This document shows positions 52,800 through 62,084 of a stretch of DNA of 64,000 nt, in pieces. The position numbers and the translations under genes are program-made. Numbering within the stretch: the first letter of the stretch is position 1; every line of letters starts with the position of its first letter. Below the pieces are notes generated by a model. The model was not told where the DNA came from. It saw nothing but the letters and a program-made list of their open reading frames with translations, and searched no databases. This stretch comes from Clostridia bacterium (lineage in GTDB: Bacteria > Bacillota > Clostridia > Oscillospirales > Feifaniaceae), in the NCBI GenBank assembly GCA_017517965.1, contig JAFWXR010000024.1:33616-97615 (forward strand). The letters are read 5' to 3'.

Positions 52800-54218
52800 T
52801 TACTTGTTCTTTTTGGGGAGGCAGGCAACTACCATACTTCCGAGTGCAAAGAGTGCAAGAACGTTGGGGATTACCATAATGTTGTTGAACATATCCGTAA
52901 GTTCCCATACGAGATCGTTTGAAAGAATTGAACCGAGGAAGATGAATGCGATTGCGATAACCGTATATACCTTCGAGAACTTCTTACCAAAGAGATATTC
53001 TGCATTGAGTCTGCCAAAGAAGTTCCAGCTGAGAATCGTTGAGAAAGCGAAGAAGAGAAGGCAGATTGCAACGAAGATGTTACCGAAGTTACCGAATGAT
53101 GAGGGCAGAGCATTTGTAAATGCAGTCTGCATCATATTCGTCTTATCAATTCCGCTTGATGCGAGAACTTCTGCAAAGTTGCCCGATACGTTAGCAAACG
53201 GACCGTTACCTGTGTAAAGCGTTGAAATAACAACGAGAGCCGTCATTGTAAGAACCACGAACGTATCTATAAATACACCGATCATGGCAACGACACCCTG
53301 GTCGTGCGGTTTTTCAACGTTTGCCATAGCGTGAGCGTGGGGAGTTGAACCCATACCTGCTTCGTTTGAGAAGAGACCGCGCTTTGCACCCTGGCTGATT
53401 GCAGTCTTAAGAGCGTAACCGATACCACCACCGATAAGTGCGTTAGGTGTGAATGCATACTTAAAGATAAGACCGAACGTTTCGGGAATGTAGCGGAAGC
53501 GGATACCGAGAATTACAAGACCGCCGACAAGATAGAATACCGCCATAACGGGAACGAGCTTTTCAGTAACCGAAGCGATACGCTGAATACCGCCGAGGAA
53601 GATGAATATGCAAAGAACTGCAACTATTGCGCCGATAACCCAAGTGGGAACACCGAAAGCGGTCTTCATTGAGCTTGCAATTGAGTTTGACTGAACCATT
53701 GAGCCCATAAAACCGAGTGCAAGTGTGATTGCTATTGCAAAGAAGCCTGCAAGGAATTTGCCGAACTTGCCCTTGAATGCGGTTCTTATGTAGTAAACGG
53801 GACCGCCGGCTACAGAGCCGTCTTCGTTAACAACACGTGTTTTCTGCGCGAGTGTAGCTTCGGCGTAGATTGTTGCCATACCGAAGAAAGCGATAATCCA
53901 CATCCAGAAGATAGCACCGGGACCGCCGATGAGAATAGCACCGCAGGCACCTACGATGTTACCCGTACCGACCTGTGCTGCAATAGCGGTTGCAAGTGCC
54001 TGGAATGAAGTAAGACCGCTCTTGTTCTTACCACCCTTGAGTGAAAGGTTACCAAAAACCTTCTTCATACCTTCACCAAAGTATCTTACCTGTACGAAAC
54101 CTGTGCGGATCGTAAAGTAAAGACCTACGCCTACGAGAAGTGCTATCAGAATATAGTCTGACAGGTAGGCATTGATTTTTGCCACAACGTTAAGTGCGGC
54201 TGCCTGGAATTGTTCCAT
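52800..54218 (-). CDS. Sodium:alanine/glycine symporter (AGCS family)
   Basis: ~472 residues from ATG 54218 (GGAGGG upstream); the longer open frame to 54398 runs through the riboswitch and is not coding. Eleven or so helices; conserved GLYFTIRTGFVQVRYF, TSFQALATAIAAQVGTGNIVGA (the substrate- and Na-binding helix), GPGAIFWMW, RGLFSNEAGMGSTPHAHA. Imports glycine or alanine with Na+ at the cytoplasmic membrane. A glycine riboswitch in the leader points to glycine as substrate. Confidence 0.95.
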   Translation of the reverse strand: MEQFQAAALNVVAKINAYLSDYILIALLVGVGLYFTIRTGFVQVRYFGEGMKKVFGNLSLKGGKNKSGLTSFQALATAIAAQVGTGNIVGACGAILIGGPGAIFWMWIIAFFGMATIYAEATLAQKTRVVNEDGSVAGGPVYYIRTAFKGKFGKFLAGFFAIAITLALGFMGSMVQSNSIASSMKTAFGVPTWVIGAIVAVLCIFIFLGGIQRIASVTEKLVPVMAVFYLVGGLVILGIRFRYIPETFGLIFKYAFTPNALIGGGIGYALKTAISQGAKRGLFSNEAGMGSTPHAHAMANVEKPHDQGVVAMIGVFIDTFVVLTMTALVVISTLYTGNGPFANVSGNFAEVLASSGIDKTNMMQTAFTNALPSSFGNFGNIFVAICLLFFAFSTILSWNFFGRLNAEYLFGKKFSKVYTVIAIAFIFLGSILSNDLVWELTDMFNNIMVIPNVLALFALGSMVVACLPKKNK

Positions 54219-54245
54219 AATTTTTACCCTCCGTAAAAAAATAAA

Positions 54246-54274
54246 AAGTTGCCCTTTTTTAAGGCAACCCTGAA
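54246..54274 (-). terminator. Expression-platform terminator of the glycine riboswitch
   Basis: Minus strand: GGGTTGCC-TTAAAAAA-GGGCAAC then a T-run, between the aptamer and the symporter ATG. Confidence 0.75.
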
Positions 54275-54299
54275 GAAATATAAGCAGATAATCCAAAAG

Positions 54300-54412
54300 G
54301 ATATTATTTCTGCTCCGTCTTTTTGCCTGAGAGATTCGGCGTTTCCGCCTTGCACCTTCGGCCCTCAATTTAATGAGCTTCTCCAGAGCCCCCTCCATAT
54401 CCGGTTTCCTGA
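54300..54412 (-). promoter_or_regulatory. Glycine riboswitch
   Basis: Read on the minus strand the order is CTCTGGAGAAGC, GGGCCGAAGGTGCAAG, GGAAACGCCGAATCTCTCAGGCAAAAAGACGG split here by loops, which are the conserved glycine-aptamer blocks (CCGAAGG, GCAAG, CTCTCAGGCAAAA, GACGGAG). Only one full set of blocks is seen, so it is probably a singlet aptamer with a short ghost partner. For a transporter gene such an element may turn expression off at high glycine. Confidence 0.9.
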
Positions 54413-54445
54413 GATTCCGAACACTTCAAAGGAAATATTGTTGAA

Positions 54446-54474
54446 ATGATAGCATATTTGAAATTTTTTGTCAA
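54446..54474 (-). promoter_or_regulatory. Sigma-A promoter of the glycine-riboswitch leader
   Basis: TTGACA (54469-54474, minus) and TATCAT (54446-54451), spacer 17 bp. Confidence 0.85.
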
Positions 54475-54587
54475 CATATTTATTTTCTAATATGATAGAA
54501 TTCTTTTGTGCAAATCGGGGACTATTGATTTTTTCTTGCATATATCTTAAAATGGTTACACAACCCCACATAAGAAAGGTGATGTAT

Positions 54588-56000
54588 ATGGAAATTTTGA
54601 TGGGTGTAGCAATAGTAATTGCTTTTTTCATTGTTATTATGCTTATCGGTTACGTCAAGGCGCCGCCGGATACCGCTTATATGATATCGGGCTTCCGCAA
54701 GACACGTATTTTAATCGGTAAAGCGGGTGTACGTATTCCATTTCTGGAAAGACTTGACAGACTTTCACTTAAAATGTTCTCGGTTGACGTTAAGACGACC
54801 GACTACGTTCCCAATGCGGAATACATAAACGTAAAGGTGGATGCTACCGTTAAAATCCGCATAGGACAGAGTGCGGAAATGATGGCGCTTGCATCAAAGT
54901 TCTTCCTTAATGAAAGAGAAGAGACCATTATCCGTCGTGTTCAGGACACGCTTGAAGGTAATATGCGTGAAATCGTCGGTCAGATGCGTCTTGAAGAAAT
55001 GGTTACCGACCGTAAGGCGTTTGGTGAACGCGTTCAGGAAAATGCAATTCCCGACCTGCAGAAAATGGGTCTTGAAATGATTTCCTTCAACGTGCAGTCC
55101 TTCTCGGACCAGAACAACGTTATTGAAGACCTTGGTATTGATAACATTTCACAGATTAAAAAGGGTGCTGCCGTAGCAAAAGCACAGGCAGACAGGGATA
55201 TTGCCATTGCACAGGCTCAGGCTGCGAAGGAAGCAAACGATGCAAAAGTGCAGTCCGAAATGGAAATTGCAGAGAAGCAGACGTCACTTGCAATCCGTCA
55301 GGCTGAACTCAAACAGCAGTCGGACGTTAAAAAGGCTGAAGCGGATGCCGCTTATTCGATTCAGGAGCAGGAACAGAGAAAATCTATCGAGGTTACCTCT
55401 GCAAATGCCGATATTGCACGTGCTGAAAGAACGGCTGAACTCAAGGCAAAGGAAGTTGAAGTAACAAAGCAGACTCTCGATGCCGAAATCCGTGCAAAAG
55501 CAGACGCTCAGCGTTATGCGGCAGAGCAGGAGGCTGAGGCTGAACTCTATCGCCGCACGAAAGAGGCTGAAGCAAAGAAGATAGAACGTCAGCGTGAGGC
55601 TGAGGGTATACGTGCAGTCGGTGAAGCCGAAGCAGAGGCAATAAGACTTAAGGCACTTGCCGAAGCAGAAGGTATCGACAAGAAAGCCGAAGCTATGAAG
55701 AAGTACGGTGAGGCGGCTGTCATTGAGATGATTATGCAGGCACTCCCCGAAATAGCAAAGAACGTTGCTGAGCCTCTCGGCAAGGTTGACAAGATTACCA
55801 TGTACGGTGAAGGCAACAGCGCAAAGCTGATTTCTGACATCGTAAACGGCACCACACAGGTGACGGAGGGTATCAGCGCAGGTATGGGCATTGATATCAA
55901 GAGTCTTATTATGGGTGCTCTCGGCGGTAAAATACTTGCCGATTCGTCAGCCCCCACGATAGTGGTAAACGACGAAGAAAAAGAATTTGCAAACGACTGA
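54588..56000 (+). CDS. Flotillin-like SPFH protein
   Basis: ~470 residues. ATG 54588 is chosen for its AAAGG site 9 nt upstream. One N-terminal helix (~2-22), an SPFH/band-7 domain (~25-200; RIPFLERLDRLSLKMFSVDVKT, NNVIEDLGIDNIS), then a long coiled-coil of Ala/Glu/Lys-rich heptads (~215-400; AKAQADRDIAIAQAQ, AEAEAIRLKALAEAEG) and a C-terminal helix. Flotillins scaffold membrane microdomains. No NfeD partner gene is visible nearby. Gene followed by a strong hairpin. Confidence 0.92.
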   Translation: MEILMGVAIVIAFFIVIMLIGYVKAPPDTAYMISGFRKTRILIGKAGVRIPFLERLDRLSLKMFSVDVKTTDYVPNAEYINVKVDATVKIRIGQSAEMMALASKFFLNEREETIIRRVQDTLEGNMREIVGQMRLEEMVTDRKAFGERVQENAIPDLQKMGLEMISFNVQSFSDQNNVIEDLGIDNISQIKKGAAVAKAQADRDIAIAQAQAAKEANDAKVQSEMEIAEKQTSLAIRQAELKQQSDVKKAEADAAYSIQEQEQRKSIEVTSANADIARAERTAELKAKEVEVTKQTLDAEIRAKADAQRYAAEQEAEAELYRRTKEAEAKKIERQREAEGIRAVGEAEAEAIRLKALAEAEGIDKKAEAMKKYGEAAVIEMIMQALPEIAKNVAEPLGKVDKITMYGEGNSAKLISDIVNGTTQVTEGISAGMGIDIKSLIMGALGGKILADSSAPTIVVNDEEKEFAND

Positions 56001-56006
56001 TAAACA

Positions 56007-56040
56007 AGTAGGGGCTCACGTCTTTGTGAGCCCCTACAGA
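56007..56040 (+). terminator. Strong hairpin after the flotillin gene
   Basis: A 12-bp perfect stem GTAGGGGCTCAC/GTGAGCCCCTAC (56009-56038) with loop GTCTTT. No long T-run follows, so it may be a repeat-type hairpin or weak terminator. Confidence 0.6.
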
Positions 56041-56061
56041 TAATATTGTAAAGGTGTTAAT

Positions 56062-56520
56062 ATGAAGATTTTATTTGTCTGCCTCGGTAATATATGCAGA
56101 AGTCCGATGGCGGAGTTTGTTATGAAGGATTTAGTGCGTAAAGAGGGGACGGAAAACCTTTTTGAAATAGCATCGGGGGCAACGAGCTCTGAACAGGTGG
56201 GAAACCCCGTATATCCCAACGTGAAGAAACTTCTTACCGAGCATGGTATAGACTGCTCGGCAAAGAGGGCGTATCAGTTGCAGAAGCAGGATTACGACAA
56301 ATACGATATGCTCATCTGTATGGATGAAAACAATTTGCGTAATATGAAGCGTATCTGCGGTGAGGATAAAGAGGGTAAAATGCATCTTCTTATGGAGTTT
56401 ACGGGAAGCAATGCCGCAGTTGCAGACCCGTATTATACCCGTGATTTTGACACGGCATGGAATGATATAAACAAGGGTTGCAGGGCACTTTATAATCACA
56501 TAATGGAGAATAAAGCGTGA
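56062..56520 (+). CDS. Low-molecular-weight protein tyrosine phosphatase
   Basis: 152 residues. The active-site loop is FVCLGNICRSPMAEF (C-X5-R-S) and the general-acid Asp is in VADPYYT, both hallmark positions. The enzyme dephosphorylates tyrosine residues, in Gram-positives often those of capsule-regulating kinases or arginine kinases. No tyrosine kinase gene is close. Overlaps aroK by 4 bp (GTGA). Confidence 0.93.
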   Translation: MKILFVCLGNICRSPMAEFVMKDLVRKEGTENLFEIASGATSSEQVGNPVYPNVKKLLTEHGIDCSAKRAYQLQKQDYDKYDMLICMDENNLRNMKRICGEDKEGKMHLLMEFTGSNAAVADPYYTRDFDTAWNDINKGCRALYNHIMENKA

Positions 56521-57017
56521 AAAACATTATACTTATAGGTATGCCGGGTGCAGGTAAAAGCACCGTGGGCGTCGTGCTTGCAAAAATGCTGTGCAAACAG
56601 TTTTTTGATACGGATTTGCTCATTCAGCAGAGAGAGGGTAAAAAACTCTCGGAGATAATTGATTTAGTCGGGGCAGATGGTTTCAAAGAACTTGAGGGCG
56701 AGGTATGCTCGCAGTTTAATGAACAGAACTGTGTCGTTGCAACGGGCGGTTCAGCCGTTTACAGCGAAAAAGGTATGGCAAACCTCAAGAAAAATGCCGT
56801 TTGCATATACCTTAAGGCAGATTATGAAACCTTGACCTCACGACTCGGTGATTTGTCAAAAAGAGGCGTGGTTTTTGAAAAAGGGCAGACTCTTGCCGAT
56901 ATACTGGTGGAGAGGACACCGATTTATGAAAAATATGCCGACGTTACGGTCGACGTTTCAAACGGCAGTATAGAGCGCACACTTGATACGATAATAAAAA
57001 TAAAAGAGTGGGAATAA
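56517..57017 (+). CDS. aroK: Shikimate kinase
   Basis: 166 residues, GTG start overlapping the phosphatase stop. P-loop IGMPGAGKSTVG, shikimate-binding FFDTDLLI, ATGGSAVYSEKG, and a lid region with SKRGVVFEKGQTL. Phosphorylates shikimate in the chorismate pathway; no other aro gene is present here. Confidence 0.93.
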   Translation: MKNIILIGMPGAGKSTVGVVLAKMLCKQFFDTDLLIQQREGKKLSEIIDLVGADGFKELEGEVCSQFNEQNCVVATGGSAVYSEKGMANLKKNAVCIYLKADYETLTSRLGDLSKRGVVFEKGQTLADILVERTPIYEKYADVTVDVSNGSIERTLDTIIKIKEWE

Positions 57018-57033
57018 CCCACTCTTTTTAGTA
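57003..57033 (+). terminator. Terminator after aroK
   Basis: AAAAGAGTGGG-AATAA-CCCACTCTTTTT: a 10-bp stem that includes the aroK stop codon, bidirectional with the XRE gene at 57045. Confidence 0.88.
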
Positions 57034-57044
57034 TTTAAGATACG

Positions 57045-57908
57045 TTAACTGTCAATAATTATATGTTCCTCAAATACGGGTTTGCCGAAATAGTTGAGGG
57101 TAAAGGTAAATCGCTCTGTCTGTGTAACCGAGAAGCCTGCGGTGCTGCCGTTTCTGAAACTATTTACTGCTTCTTCGCTCGGAATGTAGCCGTCATCGGA
57201 TGAATAGCAATCGAGCGTGACCTCGTGGTGCTGTATGCCGTTTTTGGTGTAGGTAGCATATTTTGTCGGTCGGTAAAGAGGAAGCTCACGCAAACTTTCG
57301 GGGTATGCGGTGTATTTTTCACCGTCAAAATCCCACGCCTTTCGCATAGAAAGGTGATTGAGCGAGGGTACGGCAAAATGCTCGAGCACGACGTCGTCGA
57401 TATAGTCACGGCTCATCGTGCCTTTTTGATCGCCCCAGTTTTCGAGATTTATTGCAAAAGCAAAATACAGATATTCGGGGCTGTCAACGGGTGCTTCGCC
57501 TTCTTCAAAGAAGGGAACGTAGTCAAAACGGTATTCTCTTGCCAAATCGAAAAAGTAGGTATTTATATCGGTAATTTCGGGCAGTACAAAGTTTTTATCA
57601 ACCGTTTTTTCGGGGATAAAAAGTGCGATGAGCAGTCCTGCAATAATGAGAGTCAGAGCGAGAATAACGTATATAAATTTTTTAAAAACGCCTTTCTTTG
57701 CGACAGGCGTATCGTCACCGCGTATAAGCCAATCGAGAGAAACACCGAACATATCACATATTTCAATAAGCTTGTCTGTTTCGGGGTATGCCTGCCCCGT
57801 TTCCCATTTTGATACCGACTGTCTGGACACGCCGAGTTTTTCGGCGAAACCCTCCTGCGACAGTTCGGCTTTCTGGCGAATGGATAAAATTCTTTCGCAA
57901 AAAGTCAT
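57045..57908 (-). CDS. XRE-family membrane-anchored regulator
   Basis: 287 residues. HTH at ~4-60 (RQKAELSQEGFAEKLGVSRQSVSKWETGQAYPETDKLIEI split here by helices), a linker, one transmembrane helix (~82-104), and an extracytoplasmic domain (~105-287) with aromatic-rich strands (EYLYFAFAINLENWG, RFTFTLNYFGKP). It resembles the 29508 regulator in plan but has a large outside domain, so it may sense an extracellular cue. Targets unknown. Confidence 0.86.
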   Translation of the reverse strand: MTFCERILSIRQKAELSQEGFAEKLGVSRQSVSKWETGQAYPETDKLIEICDMFGVSLDWLIRGDDTPVAKKGVFKKFIYVILALTLIIAGLLIALFIPEKTVDKNFVLPEITDINTYFFDLAREYRFDYVPFFEEGEAPVDSPEYLYFAFAINLENWGDQKGTMSRDYIDDVVLEHFAVPSLNHLSMRKAWDFDGEKYTAYPESLRELPLYRPTKYATYTKNGIQHHEVTLDCYSSDDGYIPSEEAVNSFRNGSTAGFSVTQTERFTFTLNYFGKPVFEEHIIIDS

Positions 57909-57979
57909 ATAATCGCCTCCTTCGGGTTTATGGTATCAAAATTTTGAAAAATACGCCACATATTTTGGGTAGAAAAAAT

Positions 57980-58022
57980 GTAAACCGTAGGTTGCACTTG
58001 TTTGCAACCTACGGTTTTTTGC
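57980..58022. terminator. Terminator of the AI-2E exporter gene
   Basis: A 14-bp perfect stem AACCGTAGGTTGCA/TGCAACCTACGGTT (57982-58015) with loop CTTGTT; on the minus strand a T-rich stretch follows. Confidence 0.85.
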
Positions 58023-58026
58023 TTTT

Positions 58027-59127
58027 TTACGCCTTATTTAAGTTGTCACGCAAAAGTCTGTATGCCGTTGCGGCAAGCGGTACGCCTAAAAGCATACCCA
58101 AAATACCCATCAGTCCGCCGCCTATCGTAACGGCCGCAAGCACCCATATACTCGGAAGACCGAGTGATGAGCCGACAACCTTGGGATATATGATATTGCC
58201 TTCAAGCTGTTGCAGTATCACGATAAAGATAATGAATATTAATGCTTTAAGAGGTGATACCGTCAGTATCATAAATGCACCGACAGCAGCACCGATAAGA
58301 GCACCTGCAATCGGAATAAGTGCCGTAAATGCAACGAGCGCACCTATCATGGTTGCGTAGGGCATACGCAGAATCAGCATACCGATAGTGCAGAGAACGC
58401 CTAAAATAAGAGCCTCCGTACACTGACCTACTATATAGCGCTTGAAGCAGTCGTTCATAACCGAAAGTGTATAAATCACCTTATTATATAAAGTCGGTTT
58501 CATATAGCGCTTCATAACACGGTTAAACTGATATTTAAGAGTATCCTTGCTTGAAAGGACGTATACGGCAAAGATGATTGCGATAAGTGATGTCACGATG
58601 CCCGAAAATACGGATGAAACCGTACCCACTACGATATCCGTCACACTTCCGATACCCGAAATGACCACGTTTGCTATCTGACCTATCTTTGACTGCCAGT
58701 CAATCGAGGCAAGCGTTTCGGTTATACTGTCGGGCAGGATATGCGAATCCTCTATCCATGCGACTACGGCGTTGAAAGCGTCGGGAAGTTCTGCAATGAG
58801 CAACTGTATGCATGAAGTGAGCTGAGGCACGACCAAAATAATTACGAGTGCGATAACCGCTATCAAGGTGATTATTGCGGCAATCATACAAACGGGCCTG
58901 CGACTCTTACCCACGGCTGCCTTTTTTGATTTTGTAAAATAGTGACGTTCATAAAACTTCATCAGCAGATTGATAAAGTACGCTATGACACAGCCTATTA
59001 TAAGCGGTGAGGCGGCACCAAACAAAGATGAAACAAAACCTGCAAATGCAGACCAGTAGTTGATACATAAATACAAAACGAATACGCTAAAGCCTATTTT
59101 AAAACAGTTTTTCCATTCAATTTTCAT
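58027..59127 (-). CDS. AI-2E family exporter (YtvI/PerM-like)
   Basis: 366 residues, eight predicted helices. N-terminal FKIGFSVFVLYLCINYW and the C-terminal conserved ALIPIAGALIGAAVGAFMIL, LEGNIIYPKVVGSSLGLPSIWVLAAVTIGGGLMGILGMLLGVPLAA blocks (loop PKVVG) of PF01594. Family members export autoinducer-2 or act as Na+/H+ antiporters or peptidoglycan-related transporters; which applies here cannot be told. Confidence 0.88.
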   Translation of the reverse strand: MKIEWKNCFKIGFSVFVLYLCINYWSAFAGFVSSLFGAASPLIIGCVIAYFINLLMKFYERHYFTKSKKAAVGKSRRPVCMIAAIITLIAVIALVIILVVPQLTSCIQLLIAELPDAFNAVVAWIEDSHILPDSITETLASIDWQSKIGQIANVVISGIGSVTDIVVGTVSSVFSGIVTSLIAIIFAVYVLSSKDTLKYQFNRVMKRYMKPTLYNKVIYTLSVMNDCFKRYIVGQCTEALILGVLCTIGMLILRMPYATMIGALVAFTALIPIAGALIGAAVGAFMILTVSPLKALIFIIFIVILQQLEGNIIYPKVVGSSLGLPSIWVLAAVTIGGGLMGILGMLLGVPLAATAYRLLRDNLNKA

Positions 59128-59201
59128 ACCGACACTCCTTTTACAACTATAATAGCAAAATAAGGAAAATTCCGCAATACTGTGTACTGCGGAATTTACA
59201 A

Positions 59202-59996
59202 TTAGGACAATAATGTTCTGTCTGACAGGCTTCCGCCTCGCTCTGTAAAGAATTTTACAAGGTCGGAGGGTGTCATATTTTCTCTCTCTTCGCCCGATAT
59301 ATCGAGCACGAGTCTGCCCGAATCCATCATAATCGTTCTGTTACCGTAGGAGAGGGCGTTTTTCATATCGTGAGTTATCATAAGCGTGGTGATGTTATCA
59401 CGTGCCACGATATCACGTGTTATTTTGAGCACCTTCTGTGCTGCCGACGGGTCAAGTGCCGCCGTATGTTCGTCAAGTAAAAGCAGTTTTGGCTGAGCAA
59501 GTGCCGCCATAAGCAACGAAGCCGCCTGTCGCTGACCGCCCGAAAGAAGCCCCATTTTAGTCTTCATTCTGTCCTCAAGACCGAGGTCGAGCTGAGCGAG
59601 CGCTTCTCGGAAAACCGCAGAATCCTTTTTATTTACTGCAAAAAAGGACTTTGACGCCTTGCGTGTATATGCAAGAGCAAGGTTTTCTTCAATGGTCATA
59701 TTCGGTGCTGTGCCACGCAGAGGATTCTGATAGAGGCAACTTATGTTGAGCGCCCTTTTATAATCCTTTTCGAAGGTTATATCCTGTCCGTCAAGAATGA
59801 TATTGCCTTCATCGGTTATAAAATTGCCGAGAATCGCGTTGAAAAGGGTTGATTTTCCTGCACCGTTAGAGCCAAGTATCGTTATAAAATCGCCGGGTGC
59901 AACTTCAAGAGAAAAGTTATCAAGGGCAACTTTCTCGTTGATTGTGCCTTTTTCAAATTTTTTGGTTAAGTTTATAAGTGATAAGGAACTGCTCAT
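59202..59996 (-). CDS. ABC transporter ATP-binding protein (TrpZ-like)
   Basis: 264 residues. Walker A GSNGAGKST, Q-loop LYQNPLRGT, signature LSGGQRQ, Walker B KLLLLDEHTAALD, H-switch MITHD. Drives import with the permease (overlap 4 bp) and lipoprotein upstream. The set matches the TrpXYZ type controlled by T-box leaders in Firmicutes. Confidence 0.93.
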   Translation of the reverse strand: MSSSLSLINLTKKFEKGTINEKVALDNFSLEVAPGDFITILGSNGAGKSTLFNAILGNFITDEGNIILDGQDITFEKDYKRALNISCLYQNPLRGTAPNMTIEENLALAYTRKASKSFFAVNKKDSAVFREALAQLDLGLEDRMKTKMGLLSGGQRQAASLLMAALAQPKLLLLDEHTAALDPSAAQKVLKITRDIVARDNITTLMITHDMKNALSYGNRTIMMDSGRLVLDISGEERENMTPSDLVKFFTERGGSLSDRTLLS

Positions 59997-60943
59997 TTAA
60001 CTGCGCCCCCTTTCCTTATTCTGCGGTTTTTCGCCTCTGCCAGCTTTGTTTTTGCTACGGGTATCGACAGAGCGAGTACCACGATAAGTGCAGAGAGAAG
60101 TTTTACCGTGTAGCTCGGCATATTTATTTTGTATGCAAGCTGGATGATTATTCTGTAAATGATTGAGCCGACTGCTGCTGAAATCAGCCCCACGGTCACA
60201 CCGCGTTTGCCGAATATCACCTGACCGATTATAACGGCGGCAAGACCCATGACGAGCATACCCGTTCCGCTGTTTAAATCGGCAAACTTCTGTTGCTGAC
60301 ACAAAAGTGCACCTGACAGACCGACAAGTGCGTTTGCCATAACTATACCTGCTATTCTCGTAGCATCGGCATTTATTGACGATGAACGTACCATCATCTC
60401 GTTGTCACCCGTTGCACGTATTGCAATACCCGGCCTCGTTTTGAAGAAAACCGCAAGCACTGCACACAGCAGAATTATTATAAATACGGTTATTATTGAA
60501 ACGCTGAGTTCGGGATTGCCCAGTTTTTTGGTCAGTGCCGAAAAAACGGTGTTACTCGTGTTGTATACGGTTGCACCGGCATCGTTGAGCGCTTCGTACT
60601 GAAGATATCTGTTCGACTGTCCGCCAAGCACCATATAATTCACGGTGTAGAGCGCTGTCATTGTAAGAATACCCGACAAAATAGGGTTTATATGCATTTT
60701 TGTCTGCAAAAGACCCGTCACGAGTCCTGCGAGCGCACCTGCAACCATACCTGCAAAAAGTGCAAGCACGGGATGTCCGCTTATAGTGACGACGGCACAC
60801 ACCGTCATACCGAATACGAGACTGCCGTCAACCGTAAGGTCGGCGGTATCAAGTATTGTGAAAACTATAAAAATGCCGAGTGCGAGAGGGGCGTATATAA
60901 GTCCCTGCATTATCGCAGAAACGGCAAGGTTGAGATAAATCAT
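59993..60943 (-). CDS. ABC transporter permease (TrpY-like)
   Basis: 316 residues, about nine helices of the BPD_transp_2 (LivH/RbsC) type: VDGSLVFGMTVCAVV, GLLQTKMHINPILSGILTMTALYTVNY, RATGDNEMMVRSSSINADATRI with a membrane-loop coupling motif. Acts with TrpX and TrpZ. It starts 2 bp after the lipoprotein gene. Confidence 0.92.
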   Translation of the reverse strand: MIYLNLAVSAIMQGLIYAPLALGIFIVFTILDTADLTVDGSLVFGMTVCAVVTISGHPVLALFAGMVAGALAGLVTGLLQTKMHINPILSGILTMTALYTVNYMVLGGQSNRYLQYEALNDAGATVYNTSNTVFSALTKKLGNPELSVSIITVFIIILLCAVLAVFFKTRPGIAIRATGDNEMMVRSSSINADATRIAGIVMANALVGLSGALLCQQQKFADLNSGTGMLVMGLAAVIIGQVIFGKRGVTVGLISAAVGSIIYRIIIQLAYKINMPSYTVKLLSALIVVLALSIPVAKTKLAEAKNRRIRKGGAVK

Positions 60944-60945
60944 TC

Positions 60946-61932
60946 TTATTCTCCAAAGTGGTTTGTACCGTCTGCCTCAACGAGAACGGTGAACGTTTCA
61001 AGCGTTGCAGCGGGAAGTGTTACGCCTATTCTGTCTGCCGCCTGCATATTGATGAATTTAGTGCAGTCGTCGAGCGTTTCGTAAGGGATTTCCGAAGGTG
61101 CCTTACCGCCGACGATGTCAATTACCATCTGTGCAACCTGCTTGCCGATCTGCACGTAATTTACGCCCGTCGTTGCAAAACCGCCGTCTGCAACCATCGA
61201 GTCGGCACCGCAGTATATCGGAACGCCTGCGCCGTACGCGATGTCCGTGTAAACGGGCATTGCCGATGCAATCGTGTTATCCGTGTTCGTATAGAAGGCG
61301 TCGATGCCTTTTGAGATGAGTGACTGTGCAGCAGTCTGCAGGTCGGATGGGTCGCTTATCGTAGCTTCTTCGTATGCAAGACCTATACTGTCACAGTACG
61401 TTTTTATGCCATTCATTGCCGCAACCGAATTGGTCTCACTTGAAGTGTAGAGAAGGCCTATTTTATCACAGTCGGGCTGAGTGCTGAGTATAAGGTCGAT
61501 TGTCTCTTCGGGAGGAATGAAGTCTGACACGCCCGTGATGTTTTCACAGCCGTCACCCGTAAGACCTGCTGCGACGGGATCTGTAACCGCTGCAAAAACG
61601 ATAGGTGTGTTCGTTCCTTCGAAGACCGTTTTTGCCGCTGTTGCGATAGGCGTTGCGATGGGGACGATTACGTCAACACCCTGCGCCTTGTAGTTTGAAA
61701 CTATTGTGGTGAAAGCAGAACTGTCGTTATTTGCATCTGCCGTTTCAACGACGATATCAAGACCTGAATTCTCAAGCTCGCTCTTGATAGTGTCTCTTAT
61801 CTGGTTGAGTGACGTGTGGCTCAGAGGCTGAACGATTGCAACGGTGATTTTGCCGTTATCAGCCGTGCCTGAACATGCACAGAACGTAAACACCAGTGTG
61901 ATGGCAAGTGCCAGTGCTAAAAACTTTTTCAT
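60946..61932 (-). CDS. ABC transporter substrate-binding lipoprotein (TrpX-like)
   Basis: ~328 residues from ATG 61932, preceded by AAAGGAAG. Lipobox TFCAC near residue 20. PF04392-type periplasmic-binding fold: VAIVQPLSHTSLNQIRDTI, PIATPIATAAKTVFEG, PIVFAAVTDPVAAGL, IGLLYTSSETNSVAA and TTGVNYVQIGKQVAQM. Members bind aromatic amino acids. The T-box leader implies an amino-acid ligand; tryptophan is the known ligand type for TrpX. Confidence 0.9.
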   Translation of the reverse strand: MKKFLALALAITLVFTFCACSGTADNGKITVAIVQPLSHTSLNQIRDTIKSELENSGLDIVVETADANNDSSAFTTIVSNYKAQGVDVIVPIATPIATAAKTVFEGTNTPIVFAAVTDPVAAGLTGDGCENITGVSDFIPPEETIDLILSTQPDCDKIGLLYTSSETNSVAAMNGIKTYCDSIGLAYEEATISDPSDLQTAAQSLISKGIDAFYTNTDNTIASAMPVYTDIAYGAGVPIYCGADSMVADGGFATTGVNYVQIGKQVAQMVIDIVGGKAPSEIPYETLDDCTKFINMQAADRIGVTLPAATLETFTVLVEADGTNHFGE

Positions 61933-62084
61933 AATATTTTTCTTCCTTTCGATAATAAGAATTTGATAATTGTTGGTAAAAGTTACAGTAGGATTTACCA
62001 TCGGCAGATAATACCGCCGGATAAGTGTATGAAATTTTTCACAGCAATCATCCTTTCACAAATAGTTTATGTTAGTCATAAAAA

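Noticed and set aside
54219..54398. N-terminal extension of the AGCS symporter
   Set aside because: The extra 60 codons are the translation of the glycine riboswitch and its terminator; the ATG at 54218 has a proper ribosome site.
56009..56038. Attachment site or mobile-element end
   Set aside because: The perfect hairpin stands alone without integrase, direct repeats or a change in gene content; more likely a terminator or a small repeat.
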